64,000 nucleotides of DNA from Trinickia mobilis (GCF_017315705.1 NZ_JAFLRF010000014.1:96637-160636), one strand, 5' to 3'; shown: positions 41,517 to 51,295, counted from the first letter of the stretch. Translations and numbers: made by a program. The notes: generated by a model from the letters alone, not told the origin.

Positions 41517-42762
41517 AGCGCAGCGCCTCCGCCGGACGCACCTTCGCGCCGCGCCAGCTCGGATAGAGCGTCGCCAACGCCGACAGCACGAAAGCGATGA
41601 CGCCGATCCTGACGACATCCCCCGGCACGAGTTCGGACGGCAGTTCGCTGATGAAGTAGACCGATGGCGGCAGGAACTGCACGTGGAGCAGATGCTCGAT
41701 CATCGGCACGAGCCACGGGATGCTCCACGCGATCAGGCAGCCGAGCGCGACGCCCGTCGCCGTGCCGGCGAAACCGATCGTGATGCCCTGCACGACGAAG
41801 ATCTTCATGATCGAGCCGGGCTGCGCGCCGAGCGTGCGCAGGATCGCGATGTCGGCCTGCTTGTTGGTGACGGTCATCACGAGCGACGACACGAGGTTGA
41901 ACGCCGCCACCGCGATGATCAGCGTGAGGATGATGAACATCATCCGCTTTTCGATCTGCACCGCCGAGAACCAGGTCTTGTTCTGCTGCGTCCAGTCGCG
42001 GATGTAGAGATCGCCTGACAGTTGATGCGTGAGCTCCTGCGCGACCTGCGGCGCCTTTTGCATGTCGGTGAGGCGCAGCCGCACGCCGGTCGGCGCGGGC
42101 AGGCGGAAGAGCGCCTCGGCGTCGCGGATGTTGATGAGCGCGAGCGTACTGTCGTATTCGTAGTGGCCCGATTCGAACACGCCGACCACGGTGAACTGCT
42201 TCAGGCGCGGCAGCATGCCGGCCGGCGTGATCGTGCCTTCGGGCGCGACGAGCGTGACTTTGTCGTCGACCGTCACGCCGAGGCTCGCGGCGAGGTCGGC
42301 GCCGAGCACGATGCCGAACGAGCCCGGTTCGAGCGCGTTCAGGCTGCCGGCCCGCATCTCCTTGCCGATGTCGGACACCTGCGGCTCGAGCGACGGCTCG
42401 ACGCCGCGCAGCGCGACGCCGCTCACGGCGTCCTGGCGCGTGAGCAGCGCCTGCGCGTCGACATACGGCGCCGCGCCGATCACTTCCTTGTTCTGCCTGG
42501 CCTCCTGCGCGGTCAATTGCCAATTGGGCATCGAACCGGTGGGCGAGAAAATTTCGACGTGCGCGAGCACCGACAGCATGCGGTCCCGCACGTCCTTCTG
42601 GAAGCCGTTCATCACCGACAGCACGACGATCAGCGCCGCGACGCCGAGCGCGATGCCCGACACCGAAACGAGCGCGATGAACGAGATGAAGCCGTTGCCG
42701 GTCGTGCGTTTGCCGGCGCGCGTATAGCGCCAGCCGATCTGCCATTCGTAGGGAAGTTTCAA
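41509..42762 (-). CDS. lolC: Lipoprotein-releasing ABC transporter permease, LolC/LolE family
   Basis: This 417-residue permease has one N-terminal membrane helix ([20 protein letters not shown]), a large periplasmic domain and three C-terminal helices, as in LolC/E. I choose the TTG at 42762 ([20 protein letters not shown]) because AAGGA lies eight bases before it and this gives the family start; no ATG fits. Only one permease gene lies here, so the complex may contain two copies of it (LolF-like arrangement), unless a second gene is elsewhere. Confidence 0.92.
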   Translation of the reverse strand: MKLPYEWQIGWRYTRAGKRTTGNGFISFIALVSVSGIALGVAALIVVLSVMNGFQKDVRDRMLSVLAHVEIFSPTGSMPNWQLTAQEARQNKEVIGAAPYVDAQALLTRQDAVSGVALRGVEPSLEPQVSDIGKEMRAGSLNALEPGSFGIVLGADLAASLGVTVDDKVTLVAPEGTITPAGMLPRLKQFTVVGVFESGHYEYDSTLALINIRDAEALFRLPAPTGVRLRLTDMQKAPQVAQELTHQLSGDLYIRDWTQQNKTWFSAVQIEKRMMFIILTLIIAVAAFNLVSSLVMTVTNKQADIAILRTLGAQPGSIMKIFVVQGITIGFAGTATGVALGCLIAWSIPWLVPMIEHLLHVQFLPPSVYFISELPSELVPGDVVRIGVIAFVLSALATLYPSWRGAKVRPAEALRYE

Positions 42763-43041
42763 GCGAATCCTTAATGTGTTCTTTCGGCGTGCGGGGTAGC
42801 GACTCGCGAATATCGCGTGAGACGCGCATCCAGTGGGCCCGGTCGCCGCGCGCAACCACGCCTGCAATGATACGCGGCCCCTCGCCGGACGGATTCGGGC
42901 CGCCCTTCGAAACGCTTTGATGCAATGCAAAAGACCGGCGTTTCCCGATTCCGTATCGCGGCCCGCGGATCGCGAAAATACTCGCCGCTGGAGCGTTAGC
43001 TGCCGCCTGCGCCGTCAATCAAGCGCGAAGTTTGCCATACA

Positions 43042-44121
43042 ATGCGCACCATCATGCACGCCAACCGCCTCCATTTCCTGCTGCCCTTCGCGCTGCCGAC
43101 GGCCGCCGACGCTTCAACCGCACTGCACAACCTGGAGAGCCCGGCGCTCGGAAAGCTGCTGGCGCGCGCAAGCCTCGTCGAGCGCGTCGCCGGTGAAGAT
43201 TTTCAGCGCACGCTGCCGCACGAGCGCTGGGTCGCGCGCCAGTTCGGCGCCGTCGCCTCGAGCGCCGACGACGAGGCGCCGCTTGCGCCCTATATGTTGC
43301 TCGCCGACGGCGGCACGCCCGGCGACGCCGTGTGGGCCTGCGTGCAGCCGGTTCACGTGCGCATCGCTCACGATCACCTCGTGCTGATCGACCCGGCCTC
43401 GCTAGAGCTGTCCGACGACGAAGCCGCGACGCTTCTCGCCGTCGCCAAGCCTCTCGTCGAGGAACTCGGCGTGCGCATCGAAGCGCCACGTCCGGCGCGC
43501 TGGTACCTGTCGAGCGAGTCGTTCGGCGCGCTTGCCGGTGCGTCTCCGCTGCGGGCGAGCGGACGCAACATCGAGATCTGGCTGCCGCACGAGGCGCATA
43601 CCGGGCAGCGCTCGCGCGCCTGGATGAAGCTGCAAAACGAAGTGCAGATGGCGTGGTTCGAGCATCCTGTGAACGAAGCGCGCGAGGCGCGCGGGCTGCC
43701 TGCGGTCAATTCGATCTGGATGCACGCGCAGGGCACGGCGCAAGCGGTCAAGAGCCCGTTTGCGCGCGTGCTGTCCGATGCCGCCGCCACATGCGGCCTC
43801 GCGCTTGCCGCGGGTGTCGAAGCGGGCCCGCCGCCCGCCTCGTTCGGCTCGCTGCCAGCGGCGGCCGGCGGCGCCACGCTGATCGAGCTGGACCCGTTCT
43901 CGTCGCCCTTCATCGAGCAGGACTGGGCGCGCTGGAACACGGCGCTGAACGCGCTCGAACGCGATTGGTTTGCGCCTGCGCTCGCCGCGCTGCAGGCGGG
44001 CCGCATCGGCGAACTTGGCATGACGCTCTGCGGCGACACCGGCTCGTCGACGCTGACCGTCACGCGCGGCGACCTGCGCAAATTCTGGCGCCGCCGCATG
44101 CTGGCGTCGCTCTTCGAATGA
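43042..44121 (+). CDS. RpfE-type / phosphoglycerate-mutase-like conserved protein
   Basis: This 359-residue cytoplasmic protein resembles a Burkholderia and Ralstonia family annotated as RpfE-type regulator or phosphoglycerate mutase. Recognisable stretches are ACVQPVHVRIAHDHLVLIDP, RWYLSS and GLPAVNSIWMHAQG. I see no mutase metal motifs, so I would not infer that enzyme activity. ATG codons lie at 43042 and 43054. The bases TACAAT at 43038-43043 would be a -10 box overlapping the first, which favours the second. It is followed after 70 bases by recJ, a conserved pairing. Confidence 0.72.
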   Translation: MRTIMHANRLHFLLPFALPTAADASTALHNLESPALGKLLARASLVERVAGEDFQRTLPHERWVARQFGAVASSADDEAPLAPYMLLADGGTPGDAVWACVQPVHVRIAHDHLVLIDPASLELSDDEAATLLAVAKPLVEELGVRIEAPRPARWYLSSESFGALAGASPLRASGRNIEIWLPHEAHTGQRSRAWMKLQNEVQMAWFEHPVNEAREARGLPAVNSIWMHAQGTAQAVKSPFARVLSDAAATCGLALAAGVEAGPPPASFGSLPAAAGGATLIELDPFSSPFIEQDWARWNTALNALERDWFAPALAALQAGRIGELGMTLCGDTGSSTLTVTRGDLRKFWRRRMLASLFE

Positions 44122-44191
44122 AACACGCCGGGCGATCGGCTCTTCGCGCGACGCCGCGCGCGATCGCCCGCTCCTTTTTTGGCTCCGCCGC

Positions 44192-45907
44192 ATGACCCGA
44201 ATCGTGACCCGCGCGTCGTCTCCCGCCGACGCGCAAGCGCTGATCCGCCACGGACTTCACCCCGTGCTCGCTCGCTTGTACGCCGCCCGCGGCGTGTGCC
44301 AGCCCGACGAAATCGAAACCGCCCTTGCGCGGCTCGTGCCGCCGCAGAGTCTCAAGGGCTGCGCCGATGCCGCCATCCTGCTCGCCGATGCGCTCGAGCA
44401 GAATCGGCGCATGCTCGTCGTGGCCGACTACGACTGCGACGGCGCCACCGCATGCGCCGTCGCCGTGCGCGGCCTGCGCATGTTCGGCGCGCAGATCGAT
44501 TTCCTCGTGCCGAACCGCTTCGAATACGGCTACGGACTCACGCCCGAGATCGTCGAGCTCGCGGCACAGCGCAAGCCCGGCAAGCCCGATCTGCTGATCA
44601 CGGTCGACAACGGCATCGCGAGCGTCGACGGCGTCGAAACGGCGAACGCGCTCGGCATCGACGTGCTCGTCACCGATCACCACCTGCCCGGCGAGGCGCT
44701 GCCGAACGCGCGCGCGATCGTCAATCCGAATCAGCCGGGCTGCGCGTTTCCGAGCAAGTGCATCGCGGGCGTCGGCGTGATGTTCTACGTGCTGCTGGCG
44801 TTGCGCGCCGAGTTGCGCAAGCGCGGCGTATTCGGCACGGATGCCGGCCAGCGGCCCGAGCCGCGCCTCGACGGCCTGCTCGATCTGGTCGCGCTCGGCA
44901 CCGTAGCGGACGTCGTCAAGCTCGACGGCAACAACCGCGTGCTGGTCGCGCAAGGGCTGCAGCGCATCCGCAACGGCCGCATGCAGCCGGGCATCGCCGC
45001 CCTCTTCCGCGCTGCCGCACGCGACGCGAGAAGCGCATCGGGCTTCGATCTCGGCTTCGCGCTCGGACCGCGCCTGAACGCGGCCGGGCGCCTTTCCGAC
45101 ATGTCGCTCGGCATCGAATGCTTGACGACCGACGACGTCGGCCGCGCCTGGGAACTCGCGCAGCAGCTCGACGCGATGAACCGCGAGCGCCGCGAAATCG
45201 AAGCGGGCATGCAGCAGCAAGCGCTCGAAGACCTGTCGTCGGTCGATCCGGCGGGCACCGCCACCATCACGCTTTTCAATCCGAACTGGCACCAGGGCGT
45301 GATCGGCATCGTCGCCGGGCGCCTCAAAGAAAAATTTCACCGCCCTGCGTTCACGTTCGCACCCGCCGACGACGGCGGCACGCTCGTCAAGGGCTCGGGC
45401 CGCTCGATCGCGGGCTTCCATCTGCGCGATGCGCTCGATTTGATGGCCAAGCGCGAGCCCGGTCTCATCATCAAGTTCGGCGGCCACGCGATGGCGGCCG
45501 GCGTCACGCTCGCCGCCGCCGATATCCCGCGCTTTACCGCCGCATTCGAAGCCGTCGGCCGCGAGTGGCTGACCGACGACGCGCTTGCGCGCGTGATCGA
45601 AACCGATGGCGACCTCGAGGACGCGTACTTCACGCCGCAGTTCGTCGAGATGCTCGACGCCGCGGTCTGGGGCCAGGGGTTTCCGGCTCCGGTGTTTTCG
45701 AGCAAGTTCGACATCGCCTCGCAGGCGCTCGTGAAGGACAAGCACTTGAAGCTGCAACTCGCGCGCGGCCGCCAGCGTTTTTCCGCGATCTGGTTCAACC
45801 ACACCGACCCGCTGCCTGCGCGCGCGACGCTGGCCTACCGGCTTGCGAGCGATACGTGGAATGGCGTTTCGCGCGTGCAGCTGATCGTGGAGCACGCAGC
45901 GGACTGA
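44192..45907 (+). CDS. recJ: Single-stranded-DNA-specific exonuclease RecJ
   Basis: RecJ degrades single-stranded DNA 5' to 3' in RecF-pathway recombination and mismatch repair. The 571-residue protein has the DHH-family motifs DYDCDG (79-84), VDNGIAS, TDHHLPGE and ALGTVADVV, plus the DHHA1-type segment IKFGGHAMAAG. The length matches the family. Together with mutS in this window it covers excision steps of mismatch repair. The start is 70 bases after the previous gene. Confidence 0.96.
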   Translation: MTRIVTRASSPADAQALIRHGLHPVLARLYAARGVCQPDEIETALARLVPPQSLKGCADAAILLADALEQNRRMLVVADYDCDGATACAVAVRGLRMFGAQIDFLVPNRFEYGYGLTPEIVELAAQRKPGKPDLLITVDNGIASVDGVETANALGIDVLVTDHHLPGEALPNARAIVNPNQPGCAFPSKCIAGVGVMFYVLLALRAELRKRGVFGTDAGQRPEPRLDGLLDLVALGTVADVVKLDGNNRVLVAQGLQRIRNGRMQPGIAALFRAAARDARSASGFDLGFALGPRLNAAGRLSDMSLGIECLTTDDVGRAWELAQQLDAMNRERREIEAGMQQQALEDLSSVDPAGTATITLFNPNWHQGVIGIVAGRLKEKFHRPAFTFAPADDGGTLVKGSGRSIAGFHLRDALDLMAKREPGLIIKFGGHAMAAGVTLAAADIPRFTAAFEAVGREWLTDDALARVIETDGDLEDAYFTPQFVEMLDAAVWGQGFPAPVFSSKFDIASQALVKDKHLKLQLARGRQRFSAIWFNHTDPLPARATLAYRLASDTWNGVSRVQLIVEHAAD

Positions 45908-45973
45908 CAGCGGCGCATGAACGCGCCCTAGTCCGTTCGGACGAGCGTTACACGCCCCCGCAAAACCGCTATC

Positions 45974-45994
45974 ATTGCTATCAACGATAGCAAT
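45974..45994. promoter_or_regulatory. Perfect palindromic operator before fitAB
   Basis: A perfect inverted repeat has half-sites ATTGCTATC and GATAGCAAT with a three-base AAC spacer. It ends one base before the GGAGGT ribosome binding site of the antitoxin gene. Its position and symmetry fit a ribbon-helix-helix autoregulator; binding by FitA is inferred. Confidence 0.75.
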
Positions 45995-46004
45995 GGAGGT
46001 GGCA

Positions 46005-46241
46005 ATGGCAAATCTGCTGGTTCGCGGCATCGACGACGCACTCGTGCAAAGCCTGCGTGAGCAAGCCGCGGCTCACGGTCGCAGCGCCGAAGCCGAGCAT
46101 CGCGCGATCCTGTCGCAGGCGCTGCGGCGCGTGAAGCGCAAGAGTCTGGCCGAAGTCCTGATGGCGATGCCGAACGTCGGCGAAGACGCCGATTTCGAAC
46201 GCGTTGGCGACTCGACCCAGGCCGCGAATGTATTTGGTTGA
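46005..46241 (+). CDS. FitA-like ribbon-helix-helix antitoxin
   Basis: This 78-residue antitoxin starts MANLLVRGIDDALVQSLREQ, an Arc/MetJ-type ribbon-helix-helix start, and then has AAAHGRSAEAEHRAILSQAL, typical of FitA/StbC antitoxins. The C-terminal third should wrap the toxin. ATG 46005 is preceded by GGAGGT five bases upstream. The toxin gene overlaps its last 14 bases. With the upstream palindrome this forms a self-regulated module. Confidence 0.9.
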   Translation: MANLLVRGIDDALVQSLREQAAAHGRSAEAEHRAILSQALRRVKRKSLAEVLMAMPNVGEDADFERVGDSTQAANVFG

Positions 46242-46644
46242 TACGAACGTCATCAGCGAGGCGAGAAAGCGCGAGCGCGCAAACAAGGGCGTGCGCGCCT
46301 TCTTTCGTCAGACGGCCAAGGATTCGGCCGATCTGTATTTGTCGGTGGTGACGGTCGGCGAATTGCGGCGCGGCATCGAACTGATCCGCCATCGAGGCGA
46401 CGCGAAACAGACCGCGCTGCTCGAAAAATGGCTCGATGCCTTGTTGAGTGACTTCGCGCAGAACATTCTTCCGATCGACGCCGATATCGGCCAAGTCTGG
46501 GGCGCCCTGCGCGCGCCGCACGCGGAGCACGCGATCGACAAGCTGATCGCCGCCACCGCGCTGATTCACGATCTGACCGTCGTCACGCGCAATGTCGACG
46601 ATTTCATCGGCACCAGGGTCAACGTTCTCAATCCGTTCGAGTGA
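46228..46644 (+). CDS. FitB/VapC-like PIN-domain toxin
   Basis: This 138-residue PIN-domain ribonuclease has the acidic active-site residues in order: YLVDTNVISE (Asp), VVTVGELRRGI (Glu), HAIDKLIAATA (Asp) and TRNVDDF (Asp). All four are present, so the nuclease should be active when freed from the antitoxin. The ATG at 46228 lies inside the antitoxin gene (14-base overlap); a TTG at 46204 is possible. VapC-type toxins cleave tRNA or rRNA in known cases, but this target is unknown. Confidence 0.9.
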   Translation: MYLVDTNVISEARKRERANKGVRAFFRQTAKDSADLYLSVVTVGELRRGIELIRHRGDAKQTALLEKWLDALLSDFAQNILPIDADIGQVWGALRAPHAEHAIDKLIAATALIHDLTVVTRNVDDFIGTRVNVLNPFE

Positions 46645-46734
46645 GCGCCGCGCGCGCCGAACCCCGTCCGGACCGCCGTCCTGCCATGGCGATCGGCTAT
46701 AATTTCTTCTTTTTACGAAGCAGAAAAGATCGAC

Positions 46735-47839
46735 ATGGAAGCGGAACGTCTCAACGCGATCGAAAGCTCTCTCGCGGACCTGCGCCATCGCGCGGGCGAG
46801 CTACGGGGGTATCTTTGACTACGACGCCAAGGCGTCGCGCCTAGCCGAAGTCAACAAGGAACTCGAAGACCCGAACGTCTGGAACGACTCGAAGCACGCC
46901 CAGGCGCTCGGCAAGGAAAAGAAGCTGCTCGATGGCGTCGTCACGACGCTCTCGGCGCTCGATAACGACCTGCGCGACACGCAGGATCTCTTAGACATGG
47001 CCCGTGAGGAAGGCGACGACGACACGCTCGTCGCCTGCGAAGCCGACGCCGGCGCGCTCGAGGGACGCGTCGCCGACATGGAATTCCGTCGGATGTTCTT
47101 GAACCCGGCCGACCCAAACAATGCCTTCATCGACATTCAAGCCGGCGCCGGCGGCACAGAAGCGTGCGACTGGGCATCGATGCTGCTGCGCCAGTATCTG
47201 CGCTACTGCGAGCGCAAGGGCTTCAAGGTGGAAGTGCTCGAAGAATCGGAAGGCGACGTCGCCGGCATCAAGAGCGCGACAATCAAGGTCGAAGGCGAAT
47301 ACGCGTACGGTTTCCTGCGCACCGAAACGGGCATTCACCGCCTCGTTCGCAAATCGCCGTTCGATTCGTCGGGCGGCCGTCACACATCGTTCTCGTCGGT
47401 GTTCGTGTACCCGGAAATCGACGATTCGTTCGAGGTCGACATCAACCCGGCCGATCTGCGCATCGATACGTTCCGCGCCTCGGGCGCGGGCGGCCAGCAC
47501 ATCAACAAGACCGATTCGGCCGTGCGGATCACGCACATGCCGACCGGCATCGTCGTGCAGTGCCAGAACGACCGCTCGCAGCACCGCAACCGCGCCGAAG
47601 CGATGGCGATGCTGAAATCGCGCCTGTACGAAGCGGAAATGCGCAAACGCCAGTCCGAGCAGGACAAGCTCGAGTCGAGCAAGTCCGACGTGGGGTGGGG
47701 CCACCAGATCCGCTCGTACGTGCTCGACAACAGCCGCATCAAGGATCTGCGCACCAACGTCGAAATCAGCAACACCAAGAGCGTGCTCGACGGCGATCTC
47801 GACGAGTTCATCAGCGCCAGCCTCAAGCAAGGCGTGTAA
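46735..47839 (+). CDS. prfB: Peptide chain release factor 2, programmed +1 frameshift
   Basis: RF2 ends translation at UGA and UAA. Frame 1 runs from ATG 46735 for 27 codons to an in-frame TGA at 46816-46818. Translation continues by slipping +1, so that GAC at 46817 is read after CTT, giving 367 residues in all. The site has the internal Shine-Dalgarno-like GGGGGT, then ATCTTTGAC, as in E. coli. The SPF anticodon motif lies in [10 protein letters not shown], and GGQ is at about 252-254. TATAAT at 46698-46703 is a candidate -10. Low RF2 favours the slip, so the gene is autoregulated. Confidence 0.97.
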
Positions 47840-47846
47840 CTATCGA

Positions 47847-47871
47847 CGGCGCGGCTGTTCCAGCCGCGCCG
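47847..47871. terminator. Intercistronic hairpin between prfB and lysS
   Basis: A perfect 11-bp GC-rich stem with a TTC loop lies seven bases after the prfB stop. Only CATTGTTTC follows, so termination is probably partial and lysS may be read through from prfB. Confidence 0.65.
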
Positions 47872-47984
47872 CATTGTTTCCAGCGTCAAGCGTGCACGTA
47901 GCCGCAGCCGTGCGTTTCGTTTCCTCGGCTCTCGCGAGGCTGCATCCCGCGCCAACGCTTTCCATCTTCGAATAGCCAATCATC

Positions 47985-49511
47985 ATGACCGAACCGACCC
48001 AGCCGAGCGCCGTGCCCGAACAGGACGACAACCAGATCATCGCCGAGCGCCGCGAGAAGTTGCGTGCGCTGCGCGAGCGCGGCGTGGCCTTCCCGAACGA
48101 CTTCCGTCCGACGCATCAAGCCGGCGACCTGCAGACGGCCTACGCGGACACCGACAAGGACGCGCTCGAAGCGACCGCGCTCAACGTGGCCGTCGCCGGC
48201 CGAATGATGCTCAAGCGCGTGATGGGCAAGGCGAGCTTCGCGACGGTGCGCGACGGCTCGGGCCAGATCCAGTTCTTCGTCACGCCGGCCGACGTCGGCG
48301 AAGAGACCTACGAAGCGTTCAAGAAGTGGGACCTCGGCGACATCGTCGCGGCGCGCGGCCTGCTCTTTCGCACCAACAAGGGCGAGCTGTCGGTGCGCTG
48401 CACGGAGCTGCGTCTCTTGTCGAAGGCGCTGCGTCCGCTGCCGGACAAGTTCCACGGCCTGGCTGACCAGGAAATGCGCTATCGCCAGCGCTACGTCGAC
48501 CTGATCGTCACGCCCGAAGCGCGCAAGACGTTCGTGGCGCGCACGAAGGCGGTGTCGTCGATCCGCAAGTTCATGTCGGATGCGAGCTTCATGGAAGTCG
48601 AGACGCCGATGCTCCACCCGATTCCGGGCGGCGCGGCGGCCAAGCCGTTCGTCACGCACCATAACGCCCTCGACATGCAGATGTTTCTGCGCATCGCGCC
48701 AGAGCTCTATTTGAAGCGGCTGATCGTCGGCGGCTTCGAGCGCGTGTTCGAGATCAACCGGAATTTCCGTAACGAAGGCGTGTCGCCGCGTCACAACCCG
48801 GAATTCACGATGATGGAGTTTTACGCCGCGTACACCGACTACACCTGGCTGATGGACTTCACCGAACAGTTGATCCGCCAGGCGGCGATCGACTCGCTCG
48901 GCACCGCGACGATCACCTACCAGGGCCGCGAGCTCGATCTGGGCAAGCCGTTTCATCGCCTGACGATCACGCAAGCCATCCAGAAGTACGCGCCGCAATA
49001 CACCGACGGCCGGCTCTCGGACAGCGCCTTCCTGCGCACCGAGCTGAAAAAGTTCGGCGTCGACACGAACCAGCCGGCGTTCCGGAACGCCGGCGTCGGC
49101 GCGCTGCAGCTCGCGCTATTCGAAGAGACGGCAGAAGCCCAGTTGTGGGAGCCGACCTACATCGTCGACTACCCGATCGAAGTGTCGCCGCTCGCGCGTG
49201 CATCGGACACGCGCGAAGGCGTCACCGAGCGCTTCGAACTGTTCATGACGGGCCGCGAGATCGCGAACGGCTTCTCGGAGCTGAACGATCCGGAAGATCA
49301 GGCCGCGCGTTTCAAGAAGCAGGTCGAGCAGAAGGACGCCGGCGACGAAGAAGCGATGTTCTACGACGCCGACTACATCCGCGCGCTCGAATACGGCATG
49401 CCTCCGACGGGCGGCTGCGGCATCGGCATCGACCGCCTCGTGATGCTCCTGACCGACAGCCCGAGCATCCGCGACGTGATCCTCTTCCCGCACCTGCGCC
49501 GCGAAGACTGA
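47985..49511 (+). CDS. lysS: Lysine--tRNA ligase, class II
   Basis: LysRS charges tRNA-Lys. The 508-residue class II enzyme has an N-terminal OB-fold anticodon-binding domain (about 65-175). Motif 2 is [20 protein letters not shown] and motif 3 is [14 protein letters not shown] near the C-terminus. The length is normal (E. coli 505). It follows prfB by 145 bases, as in E. coli, and ends at an intrinsic terminator. Confidence 0.97.
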   Translation: MTEPTQPSAVPEQDDNQIIAERREKLRALRERGVAFPNDFRPTHQAGDLQTAYADTDKDALEATALNVAVAGRMMLKRVMGKASFATVRDGSGQIQFFVTPADVGEETYEAFKKWDLGDIVAARGLLFRTNKGELSVRCTELRLLSKALRPLPDKFHGLADQEMRYRQRYVDLIVTPEARKTFVARTKAVSSIRKFMSDASFMEVETPMLHPIPGGAAAKPFVTHHNALDMQMFLRIAPELYLKRLIVGGFERVFEINRNFRNEGVSPRHNPEFTMMEFYAAYTDYTWLMDFTEQLIRQAAIDSLGTATITYQGRELDLGKPFHRLTITQAIQKYAPQYTDGRLSDSAFLRTELKKFGVDTNQPAFRNAGVGALQLALFEETAEAQLWEPTYIVDYPIEVSPLARASDTREGVTERFELFMTGREIANGFSELNDPEDQAARFKKQVEQKDAGDEEAMFYDADYIRALEYGMPPTGGCGIGIDRLVMLLTDSPSIRDVILFPHLRRED

Positions 49512-49549
49512 TGCGCCCCTAAGCTGATATTTGTAACTATCGGTAAATG

Positions 49550-49578
49550 CTGCCCGATGCAGTTTGTCGGGCAGTTTT
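49550..49578 (+). terminator. Intrinsic terminator after lysS
   Basis: An 8-bp stem, CTGCCCGA pairing with TCGGGCAG, closes a nine-base loop and is followed by TTTTC. It lies 38 bases after the lysS stop. Confidence 0.8.
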
Positions 49579-49742
49579 CGTTCGTGCTTTCGACCCTCGA
49601 ACGGCCTTGATTTTGCGAGGGATAGCCCAAGCCGGCGCGGCAGGCGGGTTGGAAACGGTTACAAATGGAAACGCAAGCGCGCGCCATTTGCCGGAGACTA
49701 TTGTCGTAGCTAGATCGACTCTGCTCAGACGGAGATTCCCAA

Positions 49743-50525
49743 ATGGATAACCCGCATACGCCGACCACACCGCACCGCCGACTCCACCCGCTCATCGCCA
49801 CTGCGGCGGCGGGCGTCATCGTCGCCAGCCTCGCCGCCACCGCGGCGATTACGGGCCTGTTCCCGAAGGCCTCCAGCTCCGACGCACAAGATAATCAGAC
49901 TCAAGCCGCCGCGGTGACGTCGCAAAGCCAAGGCGTGGTCGATTCGGCCGCGCCGGCCAACCTGACGGCCAACGGCCAAGTAAGCCAGCCGGCCCAGCAA
50001 GCCGCGGCGCCTCAAGAGCAGCCGCAGACGATGTCTCCACAGCCAGCGGCCGCCGCGCCTGCAACGCCGGCCCCACCGGCTCAGCAAGCGGCGCAGGCTC
50101 AATATGCGCAGCAGCCCTCGCAGCCTCAATATGCGCAGCAGCCCTCGCAGCCGCAGTACGCGCAGCAGCAGCCGCAACCGGCACCGGCGTATTGCGCGAC
50201 CTGCGGTACCGTCGAATCGATCGTCACGGTGAAGAAGGAAGGCCACGGCACCGGTGTCGGCGCAGTCGGCGGCGCAGTGGCAGGCGGCCTGGTCGGCAAT
50301 ATGTTCGGCCATGGCACCGGCCGCGCCGCGATGACGGTGCTCGGCGCGGTGGGCGGCGGCTTTGCGGGCAATTCGGTCGAGAAGCATCTGCGCAGCGAAA
50401 CCGACTATCAGGTCCGCGTTAGGATGGAAAACGGCCATACGCGCTACTTCACGTATCGCGCAGCGCCGCCGTTCCAGCAAGGCGAGCGCGTGCGCGTCGA
50501 GAACGGCACCCTCGTTGCCGGTTAA
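49743..50525 (+). CDS. Glycine-zipper 2TM-domain protein
   Basis: This 260-residue envelope protein has an N-terminal membrane anchor or signal (about 18-40) and a long Gln/Ala/Pro-rich linker (about 45-150). A C-terminal glycine-zipper region (GVGAVGGAVAGGLVGNMFG) leads into a small folded end with RVRMENGHTRYFTY. Such Rickettsia-17kDa-like domains occur in outer-membrane lipoproteins, but no lipobox is seen here. The linker holds a nine-residue repeat of the QYAQQPSQP type. It ends at a perfect palindromic terminator. The function is unknown. Confidence 0.85.
   Translation: MDNPHTPTTPHRRLHPLIATAAAGVIVASLAATAAITGLFPKASSSDAQDNQTQAAAVTSQSQGVVDSAAPANLTANGQVSQPAQQAAAPQEQPQTMSPQPAAAAPATPAPPAQQAAQAQYAQQPSQPQYAQQPSQPQYAQQQPQPAPAYCATCGTVESIVTVKKEGHGTGVGAVGGAVAGGLVGNMFGHGTGRAAMTVLGAVGGGFAGNSVEKHLRSETDYQVRVRMENGHTRYFTYRAAPPFQQGERVRVENGTLVAG
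50100..50180 (+). repeat. 27-base tandem repeat inside the glycine-zipper gene
   Basis: Two 27-base units (50100-50126 and 50127-50153) differ only at the last base, and a third diverged unit follows at 50154-50180. They encode QYAQQPSQP twice and QYAQQQPQP once. Because the unit is a multiple of three, copy-number change would keep the frame. Confidence 0.9.
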
Positions 50526-50573
50526 GTCGCTTAAACCCGCTCAGTTCAGTCCGGGGGTGCTTCCGCTCTCGGC

Positions 50574-50613
50574 AAAAGAAAAGGCGATCCGAATTCGGAT
50601 CGCCTTTTCTTTT
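50574..50613. terminator. Perfect 40-base palindromic terminator
   Basis: A 40-base sequence is exactly self-complementary, with AAAAGAAAAGGCG at one end and CGCCTTTTCTTTT at the other. It sits between the convergent glycine-zipper gene and iscX, so one element can stop transcripts from both sides. Confidence 0.9.
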
Positions 50614-50636
50614 GTGCCCGTGCTGCCGAATCGGAA

Positions 50637-50834
50637 TTACTCGGCCGCGTCCTCGATCCAGGCCAACTGGATCGCCTCGAGAATCTTCTCGCTCGACCGA
50701 TTGGGATCGTCGTCAAAACCTTCGAGTTCGGTGACCCAGCGATGCAAGTCGGTGAACCGCACATATTGCGGATCGATATCCGTGTGCTTGTCGGTCAAGG
50801 CCATCGCGATTTCTTGCGTATCGGTCCATTTCAT
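50637..50834 (-). CDS. iscX: Fe-S assembly protein IscX
   Basis: IscX is a small acidic protein that binds IscS and modulates iron supply and cluster assembly. The 65-residue protein begins MKWTDTQEIAMAL and contains RFTDLHRWVTELEGFDDDP, a typical IscX sequence, at the usual length (E. coli 66). It is the last gene of the isc operon, 24 bases after fdx. Confidence 0.96.
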   Translation of the reverse strand: MKWTDTQEIAMALTDKHTDIDPQYVRFTDLHRWVTELEGFDDDPNRSSEKILEAIQLAWIEDAAE

Positions 50835-50858
50835 GGCGTCTCGCTCCTTAGGGTCGGT

Positions 50859-51200
50859 TCAGTGATTTTCCTTAGCGTGGTTGATCGAATAACGCGGAAT
50901 CTCCACGACGAGATCCTCGTTCTCCGGCACGAGCGTCTGACACGACAGCCGCGAAGTCGGCTCGAGCCCCCAAGCCTTGTCGAGCAGATCATCTTCGTCC
51001 TCTTCGGACGGCGTCAGCGCGTCGAACCCTTCGCGCACGATCACATGACACGTGGTACAAGCGCAAGACTTTTCGCATGCGTGCTCGATTTCGATACCGT
51101 TTTCGAGCAGGCTGTCGCACACGCTCTTGCCCGGCACGGCGTCGATCACGGCCCCCTCCGGGCATAGTTCGACGTGAGGCAGCACAACGATTTGAGGCAT
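50859..51200 (-). CDS. fdx: ISC-system [2Fe-2S] ferredoxin
   Basis: This 113-residue adrenodoxin-type ferredoxin gives electrons to cluster assembly. The cluster ligands are C42, C48, C51 and C87, spaced C-x5-C-x2-C-x35-C, within ACEKSCACTTCHVIV and RLSCQTL. I start at ATG 51200 (MPQIVVLPHVELCPEG). It lies 95 bases downstream of hscA and 24 bases upstream of iscX. Confidence 0.96.
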   Translation of the reverse strand: MPQIVVLPHVELCPEGAVIDAVPGKSVCDSLLENGIEIEHACEKSCACTTCHVIVREGFDALTPSEEDEDDLLDKAWGLEPTSRLSCQTLVPENEDLVVEIPRYSINHAKENH

Positions 51201-51295
51201 ACGAATTCCGTTTTGACTATGTAGTGCCGCGGCGCCAAGCCGCCGCGGCATGTTACCGGCGGCCTCTTGCACCGCCCAAGATTCCTCGGACTCGA

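Noticed and set aside
44060..46030. 656-codon open frame antisense to recJ
   Set aside because: It has no recognisable domain and covers recJ plus neighbouring sequence, as expected for a shadow frame.
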